Source: Paraburkholderia fungorum
GTDB taxonomy: Bacteria; Pseudomonadota; Gammaproteobacteria; Burkholderiales; Burkholderiaceae
Length of the DNA stretch: 64,000 bases
Direction of reading: 5' to 3'
Assembly (NCBI RefSeq): GCF_900099835.1
Contig: NZ_FNKP01000003.1
Span: 1,302,001 to 1,366,000, forward strand
Shown here: positions 25,905-33,235 of the stretch, piece after piece
Layout: the number at the start of each line of letters is the position of its first letter
How positions within the stretch are numbered: the first letter of the stretch is position 1
Notes under the pieces: generated by a model
Databases searched by the model: none
What the model saw: the letters and a program-made list of their open reading frames with translations, nothing else
Told to the model about the DNA's origin: nothing
Made by a program: the position numbers and the translations under genes

Positions 25905-26593
25905 TGGCCGGTTCGATGATGACTCAACTGACGCATCTGTTTTCGTACTACAACCTGCTGTTGCTGCTGGAAGGACTCGTCGCCACTTTCGTACTGTCGG
26001 CAATCGGCTGCCTTGCAGGTTTCGTCTCGGGTTTCGTGGTCGCGATACTGCGGGTCACGCGTTCGCGCGCGATGGCGCCGGTGCGCGCCATCGTGTTCGC
26101 GTATTGCCTCGTGTTCCGCCGCATACCGTTCCTTGTCACGCTGATGCTGGTGTTCTTTGCCACCCAGTCGCTCAACGCCAATCTCTCTACGTTCAGCGTC
26201 GCGTTGATCAGCGTCTGCCTGATCGCGTCGGCGTATCTTGGCGAGATTATCCGCAGCGGGCTGGAGTCGGTGCATGTCAACCAGTGGGAGGCGGCGAGCA
26301 CGCTCAATTTCAGTTACCTCGAAACGCTGCGTTTTGTGATCGTGCCGCAAGCATGGCGTGTCATTGTGCCGCCCACCTTCGGGTTTTTTGTGATGTTCAT
26401 CAAGGACACCGCGCTCGCATCGCAAATTGGTGTGATGGAGCTGACGTCTGCCGGCAAGGTGTTAAGCAACAAGGGGTTTTCCGCGACACTCGTGTATGGC
26501 GCGATCCTGGTGTTGTATTTCCTGATGTCGTATCCGTTGTCGCGCTTGGGTAAGCGCATGGAGAAGAAACTTGCCGCAACTCGAAATCGTTGA
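25904..26593 (+). CDS. Amino-acid ABC transporter permease (HisQ/HisM family), second subunit
   Basis: A 229-residue membrane protein with about five helices and an EAA loop (WEAASTLNFSYLETLRFVIV). It pairs with the permease just upstream. ATG 25904 shares one base with the previous stop and has AAGG at about 25893 before it; the longer upstream frame is a shadow of the first permease gene. Its 3' end overlaps the start of the ATPase gene by about 23 bases. Confidence 0.86.
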   Translation: MAGSMMTQLTHLFSYYNLLLLLEGLVATFVLSAIGCLAGFVSGFVVAILRVTRSRAMAPVRAIVFAYCLVFRRIPFLVTLMLVFFATQSLNANLSTFSVALISVCLIASAYLGEIIRSGLESVHVNQWEAASTLNFSYLETLRFVIVPQAWRVIVPPTFGFFVMFIKDTALASQIGVMELTSAGKVLSNKGFSATLVYGAILVLYFLMSYPLSRLGKRMEKKLAATRNR

Positions 26594-27308
26594 CCTGAAA
26601 GCGTCCTATGGACCGCATACCGTCCTCGAACGGATCAACCTCTCGGTGGAGAAGGGCGAGATCGTCAGCCTGATTGGTCCGTCCGGATCGGGTAAGAGCA
26701 CGCTGCTGCGCGTGCTGATGGGGTTGCTGCCGCCGGAACATGGAAACGTACGTCTGAATGGCGAAGCCGTGAACTACGCGAACAAAGCTGCGCTTCGCGC
26801 ATTGCGCTCGGATATCGCGATCGTATTCCAGCAGTACAACCTTTTCCAGAACATGACGGTGCTCGACAACGTCATGATTACGCCGACGAAGATAAAGGGT
26901 TGGCCGCGTCAGGAAGTCGAGAAGAACGCCATTGATCTGCTGACGCGAGTCGGTCTTGCTCATCGCCTGCATGCGTACCCCGACGAATTGTCGGGCGGGC
27001 AGCAACAACGGGTGGCGATTGCCCGCGCGCTAGCGTTGAAACCGAAGGTGTTGTTCCTCGACGAGGTGACGGCCGCGCTCGACCCCGAACTCGTGAACGA
27101 AGTGCTGGATACGATCCGGCAACTCGCATCCGACGGCATCACGATGTTTATCGTGTCGCACGAAATGAGTTTTGTTCGGGAAGTCTCGTCAAAAGTCGTG
27201 TTTATGGCGGGCGGTCATGTGATTGAATCCGGCACGCCGCAGCAGATATTCGATGCGCCTCAGGAGGCGAGGACACGAGAGTTCGTCGGCAAGATATTGC
27301 GGCACTAA
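26571..27308 (+). CDS. Amino-acid ABC transporter ATP-binding protein (GlnQ/HisP type)
   Basis: A 245-residue ATPase with Walker A GPSGSGKST, Q-loop VFQQYNLF, signature LSGGQQQR, Walker B VLFLDEVTAALD and switch His in IVSHE. The start appears to be TTG 26571, preceded by GGAGAAG at about 26560-26566, inside the end of the second permease gene; no in-frame ATG fits. The common DEPTSALD Walker B wording reads DEVTAALD here, as in some amino-acid importers. It energises uptake by the two permeases. Confidence 0.88.
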   Translation: MPQLEIVDLKASYGPHTVLERINLSVEKGEIVSLIGPSGSGKSTLLRVLMGLLPPEHGNVRLNGEAVNYANKAALRALRSDIAIVFQQYNLFQNMTVLDNVMITPTKIKGWPRQEVEKNAIDLLTRVGLAHRLHAYPDELSGGQQQRVAIARALALKPKVLFLDEVTAALDPELVNEVLDTIRQLASDGITMFIVSHEMSFVREVSSKVVFMAGGHVIESGTPQQIFDAPQEARTREFVGKILRH

Positions 27309-27345
27309 CGAGTTCGATGAACGTGCCCGGATTACTGAAACTGCC

Positions 27346-28002
27346 CTAACTGTAGGTACCTTCTGCGAGGCGTTCGAGTACGAACCGGCGTAGATTCTGC
27401 AAGTGTTGACGGACGGCCGCGCGAGATGCTTCGGCGTCGTCCGCCAGATAGGCTTCGAGAATGGCCAGATGTTCGGCACGATCTTCTTCGATACGATTGA
27501 ACGGTGTCACCAGTTCGAACAGACGGCTATTGGTGCGCACCAGATCGATCATATGCGCCAGCACGTCATTGCCGCTCGCGCGCGCCATCATGCTATGCAC
27601 CTGGTCGTCCAGTTGCCAGTGGGTCTGTTCCTGCTGGCCGTTGCCCAGCGCCTTGATCTTCTTGATCAATTGCTGAACGACCTTTTTCTCGATCTTGCCG
27701 ATGGCGAGACCAATCGCTTCCGCCTCCAGTAACTCGCGAACTTTCATTGCCTGAAAGTACTCCTGCGCGCTGACAAAGCGCACGGAGTACGAGCGGGCAC
27801 CCGCACGGACTAGCAGCCCTTCGCCTTCGAGGCGCAGCAACGCTTCGCGCATTGGCGTGCGAGAGATGTTGAGTTCTTCGGCAAGACGCCCTTCGACGAC
27901 AGGACCGCCGCTGCGCAACGCTTTATCGAGAATCATGCGGCGCAATGCGTGATACGCCAGGTCGCCCAATTTCTCGGGGTTTGGGGAAGAGGAATTAGCC
28001 AC
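27346..28002 (-). CDS. GntR-family (FCD/FadR subgroup) transcriptional regulator
   Basis: A 218-residue regulator. The winged helix spans about 10-80, with GGPVVEGRLAEELNISRTPM and LRLEGEGLLVRAGARSYSV. The all-helical FCD ligand-binding domain follows, with its metal-binding His/Asp set in DQVHSMMARASGNDVLAHMI and a late AEHLAILEA. Such proteins repress catabolic genes until a carboxylate or amino-acid metabolite binds. It is convergent with the amino-acid transporter operon, 37 bases apart. Its own promoter carries a GTATAC-N5-GTATGC element matching that in the divergent promoter at 24228-24244, pointing to control of the whole 18-28 kb block. Confidence 0.9.
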   Translation of the reverse strand: MANSSSPNPEKLGDLAYHALRRMILDKALRSGGPVVEGRLAEELNISRTPMREALLRLEGEGLLVRAGARSYSVRFVSAQEYFQAMKVRELLEAEAIGLAIGKIEKKVVQQLIKKIKALGNGQQEQTHWQLDDQVHSMMARASGNDVLAHMIDLVRTNSRLFELVTPFNRIEEDRAEHLAILEAYLADDAEASRAAVRQHLQNLRRFVLERLAEGTYS

Positions 28003-28022
28003 GCTGCCTCGCGGAAGTTATA

Positions 28023-28047
28023 CCGCAAGTATACGTTTTGTATGCGG
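28023..28047. promoter_or_regulatory. Candidate GntR autoregulatory operator
   Basis: GTATAC (28029-28034), five bases, GTATGC (28040-28045), flanked by CCGCA (28023-28027) and its complement TGCGG (28043-28047). The element lies 21 bases upstream of the GntR start codon at 28002. It shares half-site sequence and spacing with the element at 24228-24244. Confidence 0.6.
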
Positions 28048-28291
28048 TTCCGCAAGAGAGATGGCACACGGTTGCTCTCTCACGTAGCGCAAGAGAGGCA
28101 ATTTACTGTGATGGGCTAATGCCCCCGTGGAGCATGCACGACAGTTGTGCGGCGGAAATCGAAAGCCAAATAGAAGAGAAGCGACACACCTCTCCTATCT
28201 CGGGTGATTGTCAGCGCCTGTTGTTCCATTTCGTGTGGAATCCCTACCCGACTGAAGCTCTCGTCGTGGCTCGACGGCAAGCTCCCGCGCT

Positions 28292-29257
28292 TCACGCGTA
28301 CCGGCCGCCGCGCTGTACGAAGCTCAGCGCGAGCACCGCGAAAATCAGCACGCCGGTGGCGACCTGTTGCCAATAAAAATTCCATCCGATCAGCAACAAG
28401 CCGTTGGCAACGAGGCTGATCAGCAGGACTCCCAGCAGCGTGCCGGTGACACCGGGTCGCCGCGTCGGAGAAAGCGTCGTGCCGATGAACGTCGCGCCAA
28501 TCGCGTTGAGCAGAAACCCGTTTCCCGCCTGAGGCACGTACGCCTTCACCGTCGACGACAACAGCACGCCGACTACCCCATAGATCAACGCACTGGCGAT
28601 AAAGGTCCACGAAATGATCGCGCCCACCGGGAGTCCCGAGTAACGCGCGACGCCCGGCTGCTCGCCGAGTGCGCTCGCGTGCCGCCCGAACACCGAGCGG
28701 GCCAACACCACGTGGACCCCGACCGCGAGCAGCGCGACGACGCATAACGGCACGGGTACTCCCCAAAGTGCGCCGTGAGCCAGTTCGCTGAAATAGGGCG
28801 ACAGCGGTACGTTCAACAGATAGACGGGTTGTCCGCCATCGGTGGCGAGTTGCTGGACCGTCTGTCCGATGAACAGCGTGCCGAGCGTCGCGAGGAACGG
28901 CGCAATCCCTAGGCTCGCAATCAGCACGCTGTTCAATGCGCCGACTGTGAGCGCAGCCGCGAGGCCGCCAACGAGGGCGAGGGGCAGACTCGTCTGATGT
29001 GCGCTCAGCAAGACGAACACGAGACTGGCAACGTCGATCGACGTGCCTAGTGACAGATCGATCGCACCAATCGATAAGGCCAGTGTCATCCCAAGCGAGG
29101 CAATCGCCAGTAGCGCGAAGTTGTTGAGCAGGACATCCGCGAGATTGGCGGCGCGTGCAAAACCCGGTGCGACCACCGCGAAGAAGGCGACTACGGCAAG
29201 CAACGCGATTATCAGCGCGTAGCGTTGCAGATGGGCAATCCGTTCAATCATTCGCAT
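28292..29257 (-). CDS. Sugar-type ABC transporter permease (RbsC family), second subunit
   Basis: A 321-residue inner-membrane protein with about 8-10 helices. Typical RbsC-family segments are ALSIGAIDLSLGTSIDVASL and the late NGFLLNAIGATFIGTTLSPT. It is the last gene of the four-gene operon and overlaps the preceding permease gene by 14 bases. The transported sugar cannot be told from the permease. Confidence 0.87.
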   Translation of the reverse strand: MRMIERIAHLQRYALIIALLAVVAFFAVVAPGFARAANLADVLLNNFALLAIASLGMTLALSIGAIDLSLGTSIDVASLVFVLLSAHQTSLPLALVGGLAAALTVGALNSVLIASLGIAPFLATLGTLFIGQTVQQLATDGGQPVYLLNVPLSPYFSELAHGALWGVPVPLCVVALLAVGVHVVLARSVFGRHASALGEQPGVARYSGLPVGAIISWTFIASALIYGVVGVLLSSTVKAYVPQAGNGFLLNAIGATFIGTTLSPTRRPGVTGTLLGVLLISLVANGLLLIGWNFYWQQVATGVLIFAVLALSFVQRGGRYA

Positions 29258-30272
29258 GGTTCCCGGTGTGGCTTCGACGGATCACAGCGGTGGTCGCGAC
29301 GACGAACAGAATCAGCGCGCCCTCGACGCCGTTGACCCAATAGCTCGACACATTGTCGAGTTGAAAGCCGTTGTTGATGATGCCGATAAACAGCACGGCG
29401 AGTAGGGTGCCCGGAATAGTGGGTACGAGCCGCCGCGAGAACACGACACCCAGCAGTGCGGCGGCAACGACCGCCAGCAGGTTCTCGCCAGCGCCCGGCG
29501 AACTACCGCTCAACAACGCCGACGATGCCAGCGCCGCGAGCGCGGCCGCCACTCCGCTGAGGACGTAGCTTGCCCCGACATAGCGTCGGGTCGCGATCCC
29601 CGCCGCCCGGGCCGCGTCGCGATGCGCACCGGTAGCGCGAAGTCGCAAGCCGAACGGCGTGTAGTGAATCAGCGTGGTAAAAAGCGCGGCGACGATGACC
29701 AGGGCGTAAGCGAGATGCGGCACGTTGAACCGGTCGCTGTCCAGCAGGAACGCCATCACCGGCGACGCAACAGGAACGGAGGTGTTCTGCGTGAGGACGA
29801 GTTCGAGCCCTGCGGCGATATTCATCGTGGTCAGCGTGGCGAGTAGCGGAAAGATGCCGAGCACGATGACGGCAAAAGCGTTCAGCACGCCGAGGGCCGC
29901 ACCGGCCGCGACGGTGAGCGCGAGCGCCGCGCTTTCGGGCAGACCGTGGCGCAGCGTCACCGCATAGACTGCGGCGCACCAGCCCATGTTCGCCGCGATA
30001 GACAGATCGAGCCCGCCCTTGATCGGGTCCGCACCGCCGCCAATCAGCACCGCTGTCAGCCCAAAGCCGAGAATGCCGACGACAACCGATTGCTGCATCA
30101 CGTTCGCCAGATTGCTCACGCTCAGAAACAGCGGCGAACTCGCGGCGAACGAAAAGAACACCACCGCAAAGGCCAGCACGGCACCTCCGCGTAGCCAGAA
30201 CTGCGCGCCGAACCATCCCGCCGGCAGTGCGAGACGGGGGCGTGGGGAGGCACTGTCGAGCGCGTTGCTCAT
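29244..30272 (-). CDS. Sugar-type ABC transporter permease (RbsC family), first subunit
   Basis: A 342-residue membrane protein of the branched-chain/ribose permease superfamily, with helices such as GILGFGLTAVLIGGGADPIK and the loop GATGAHRDAARAAGIATRRY type. It overlaps the ATPase gene by 4 bases upstream and the second permease by 14 downstream. Two different permease genes suggest a heterodimeric channel. Confidence 0.87.
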   Translation of the reverse strand: MSNALDSASPRPRLALPAGWFGAQFWLRGGAVLAFAVVFFSFAASSPLFLSVSNLANVMQQSVVVGILGFGLTAVLIGGGADPIKGGLDLSIAANMGWCAAVYAVTLRHGLPESAALALTVAAGAALGVLNAFAVIVLGIFPLLATLTTMNIAAGLELVLTQNTSVPVASPVMAFLLDSDRFNVPHLAYALVIVAALFTTLIHYTPFGLRLRATGAHRDAARAAGIATRRYVGASYVLSGVAAALAALASSALLSGSSPGAGENLLAVVAAALLGVVFSRRLVPTIPGTLLAVLFIGIINNGFQLDNVSSYWVNGVEGALILFVVATTAVIRRSHTGNHAND

Positions 30273-31897
30273 GCTGCGGTTTCCTTGGGCAAAGGTAGTC
30301 CGGTGGTTGGCGTTATGTCGGGGGGCGTGGCACTACGTGCGCCCGTGGCCCAGGCAAGCACGTCCTGACTGTCGGCCTCTCGCGAGATCAGTTCCTTGAC
30401 GATGCGTCCGCGCGTCATCACCAGAACCCGGTCGGTCACCTCGAGTAGCTCGATCAGGTCGCTCGAAAACAGCAGGACAGCCGCGCCCTCATTCGCAAGC
30501 CTGTCGAGCAGTCGATAAATCTCGGCCTTCGCACCGATGTCGACGCCCACGGTCGGCTCGTCGAGCAGATAAACCGGTGCCGCGTGACTCGATCCGCGTA
30601 TCAGCCATTTCGCCAACGCCACCTTCTGCTGGTTGCCGCCTGATAGATGACGCACGGGTGCTTCCGCGCCGGGCGTGCGTATATTGAGCGCGTCGATCAT
30701 CTGACGCACGGCGGCGCGCTCATTGCTTCTGCCGATCAGTCCGAAGCGGCTGAACCGCGCAAGATTCGGCAGCGTGATGTTTTCGCGCACACTCAGCGAC
30801 GGAGCGACGCCATGTGCGCGACGGTCCTCGGGAACAAAGGCGATACCGGCTCGCACTGCATCGGCAGGCCGTCGCAGGCGAAGCGGTTTGCGGTCGATGG
30901 CGATCTCGCCGCGTACATTTCGCTCCAGACCGAACAGGCTGCGCACGAGTTGCTTGCCGCCAGAGCCGAGCAGGCCCGTCACGCCCACGATTTCACCGCG
31001 CCGCAACTCGAACGACACCTGTTCGAAGCGGTTGTCCGCGCTGAGCCCCTGTACCGACAGCAACGGCCTGCCGACGGTTCGTGCGGGCCGTGCGGTGCGC
31101 CTGGCCAGTTCGACGCCGATCATGGCGTTGACCAGCGTTTCGGTCGATGTCGTGCGGGCGTCGACATGGGCGACATCCTTGCCGTCGCGCAACACCGTGA
31201 CGCGATCGCAGATCGCCGCGATCTCATTCAGGTGATGGGAGACGTAGAGAATCGTCAGGCCACGTTGACGCAGGTGGTCGATGGTCTGAAGTAATCGTCC
31301 GACTTCGCGATTGACGAGCGCCGCCGTGGGTTCATCGAAAACCAGAATGCGCGGTTCGCGCATCAGCGCACGGCAAATCTGCACGATCTGCTGCTCGGCG
31401 ACGCTCAACTCGGCGATCAACCGGTTGGGTGCAAGATCGATGTCGAAGTGCGTGGCGATCGCGGCGCGCGCCTCACGTTGCATCCGGCGCACATCGAGGA
31501 TGCCGGCAGCGGAGCGGTGCCGGCCGAAGCGGCTGCCACGCTTGCCGCCATTGCCGAGTGTCGGCTCGCTGCCGATCAGCAGCGCCTCGGCCACGGTGAA
31601 CGTGGCGGGCAGCAGGCGCTCCTGATGGATGAAGCCGATCTGCGAAAGTGCGTCGCGCGACGCGCCGCCGGTCAGACTCACGTCCACGCCGTCAACCGCG
31701 ATCGCGCCGCTATCGGCTGAGTGCAGCCCGGCGAGAATCTTGATCAGCGTCGATTTACCGGCACCGTTCTGCCCGATCAGACCGTGCACCGTGCCGCGTT
31801 CAACCGCCAGCGACGCGCCCCGAAGTGCGGGTACGCCGTTGAACTCCTTGACGATATCGCGCAGCGCGAGGGCAGGGGCGGCCACGTCCGCTGTCAT
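30269..31897 (-). CDS. Sugar-type ABC transporter ATP-binding protein (RbsA/MglA type, two ABC domains)
   Basis: A 542-residue ATPase with two fused nucleotide-binding domains. The first has Walker A GQNGAGKST, signature LSVAEQQIVQICRAL and Walker B ILVFDEPTAAL. The second has the degenerate loop GLLGSGGKQ usual for this family, signature LSGGNQQKVALAKWL and VYLLDEPTVGVD. It energises sugar uptake with the two permeases. It overlaps the binding-protein and first-permease genes by 4 bases each. Confidence 0.9.
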   Translation of the reverse strand: MTADVAAPALALRDIVKEFNGVPALRGASLAVERGTVHGLIGQNGAGKSTLIKILAGLHSADSGAIAVDGVDVSLTGGASRDALSQIGFIHQERLLPATFTVAEALLIGSEPTLGNGGKRGSRFGRHRSAAGILDVRRMQREARAAIATHFDIDLAPNRLIAELSVAEQQIVQICRALMREPRILVFDEPTAALVNREVGRLLQTIDHLRQRGLTILYVSHHLNEIAAICDRVTVLRDGKDVAHVDARTTSTETLVNAMIGVELARRTARPARTVGRPLLSVQGLSADNRFEQVSFELRRGEIVGVTGLLGSGGKQLVRSLFGLERNVRGEIAIDRKPLRLRRPADAVRAGIAFVPEDRRAHGVAPSLSVRENITLPNLARFSRFGLIGRSNERAAVRQMIDALNIRTPGAEAPVRHLSGGNQQKVALAKWLIRGSSHAAPVYLLDEPTVGVDIGAKAEIYRLLDRLANEGAAVLLFSSDLIELLEVTDRVLVMTRGRIVKELISREADSQDVLAWATGARSATPPDITPTTGLPLPKETAA

Positions 31898-32919
31898 TTC
31901 GCTGCGACAACGCCGTTCTGCGCGACTTGTCCGAGGGTCTGCTGAATGGAGCCGGCATTGTCTTTCGTGACGAGAATCGACGGCACGTACGTGTACGGCG
32001 GCAAATCTTTCTGACCCGCCAGATAACGCGCGACATTGTCGACGGCGGTCTTGCCGATCAATGCGGGCTGTTGCGCGACGACGGCCGCAGCGCTCGACTT
32101 CTGGTCCTTGACCAGGTTGACCACATCGGGACTGCCGTCCACCGCGTAGGTTTTGATTTCGGAGCGATGCGCGGCGTCTACCGCTTGCGTTGCGCCGACC
32201 TGTGGCACGTCCCAGGCCGCCCAGATCGCCGAAACCTGACCCTTCGGATACTTCGCGAGCAGCTGGCTGACCTGCGCATACGCGCTCTGCACCGTGTTTG
32301 GAATGACGTCGCGCAGTTCGGGTTCGATGATGTGAACCTTCGGGTAGTACTTCAATACCGCCTTCAGCTGGTCATAGCGGATCGCGCAAACGGGTACCCC
32401 GTAGAAGCCGTTGAAGACGAGGATGTTGCCTTCGCCGTGGATGTCGTTGACGAGCTTCAGCGCCAGCTGTTCGCCAATGAAGAAGTTGTCCGACGTGGTG
32501 TCGTTCAGGCTCGACGGCGACGCGGTATCGATCGTGAAGAGCGGTATGCCCGCCTGGCGGATTTTCTGCAACCACGGCTCCAGCACACTGGCCGTGCCGA
32601 GCTGTTCGACGATTGCGTCCGGCTTCTGCGCGATCAGCGTCTGGATCTGCGCAATCTGTCGGTTGTCGTTACGGCCGGCATCAAGCGCGATCGGCGTGCC
32701 GCCCAGGCGTTTGACTTCGTCGACCGCGCCTTGATAGGCCTTTAGGTCCCAGTAGTGATCGGTGCCCGCAGCCGTGATGCCGATCCGTTTGCCCTTGAGC
32801 GAGGGCACGTTTTTGTCCGCTGTGTCGTCCTGCGCGTGGGCAGAGACCTGGGCACCGAAGGCGGAAACAGCCAGCAGCGCGAGGAGGGTGTGTCTCAGTG
32901 TGTCGTGTAGGTTTTTCAT
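31894..32919 (-). CDS. Sugar-type ABC transporter periplasmic binding protein
   Basis: A 341-residue protein with a signal peptide (LLALLAVSAFGAQVSAHA, cleavage near residue 29). A type-1 periplasmic-binding fold follows (GKRIGITAAGTDHYWDLKAY; later VSAIWAAWDVPQVGATQAVD). It is the first gene of the transporter operon and overlaps the ATPase gene by 4 bases. No sugar kinase, isomerase or regulator lies in the operon, so the ligand remains unknown; ribose, xylose, erythritol or autoinducer-like sugars are possible. Confidence 0.87.
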   Translation of the reverse strand: MKNLHDTLRHTLLALLAVSAFGAQVSAHAQDDTADKNVPSLKGKRIGITAAGTDHYWDLKAYQGAVDEVKRLGGTPIALDAGRNDNRQIAQIQTLIAQKPDAIVEQLGTASVLEPWLQKIRQAGIPLFTIDTASPSSLNDTTSDNFFIGEQLALKLVNDIHGEGNILVFNGFYGVPVCAIRYDQLKAVLKYYPKVHIIEPELRDVIPNTVQSAYAQVSQLLAKYPKGQVSAIWAAWDVPQVGATQAVDAAHRSEIKTYAVDGSPDVVNLVKDQKSSAAAVVAQQPALIGKTAVDNVARYLAGQKDLPPYTYVPSILVTKDNAGSIQQTLGQVAQNGVVAAK

Positions 32920-33153
32920 GTCTTCATGTCGTGAATCAGGGAAGGCCGGGAGGCTTGCCCGACGACTCTAAACAACATGAGGGCGATGCTGAAACCAACT
33001 AATCCCGCTATCGATATGAACGGGTTGCTGAGGTGCTTAGCAATTTACGGAAGATAACGCGACTGGCATGCGGCGGTCCGCGTAAGCGGGCACGACCAAT
33101 CCTGCGTACCGGGCAGCTGGGAGGGATGTTGGGTTGACCGATTCGATTTTCAT

Positions 33154-33194
33154 AAAAAAAGCGCTGCAGGTTCGACACCTGCAGCGCTTTTTTT
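33154..33194. terminator. Bidirectional rho-independent terminator after acnB
   Basis: An 18-bp perfect stem (33154-33171 with 33177-33194, core AGCGCTGCAGGT) with a five-base loop has seven A's on the left and seven T's on the right, so it can stop transcription in either direction. It lies about 42 bases downstream of the acnB stop on the minus strand, and insulates the sugar transporter operon that begins at 32919. Confidence 0.92.
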
Positions 33195-33235
33195 CGTGAG
33201 CCATAACGCGCAGTGCGCCATGGCTCGCCATACAT

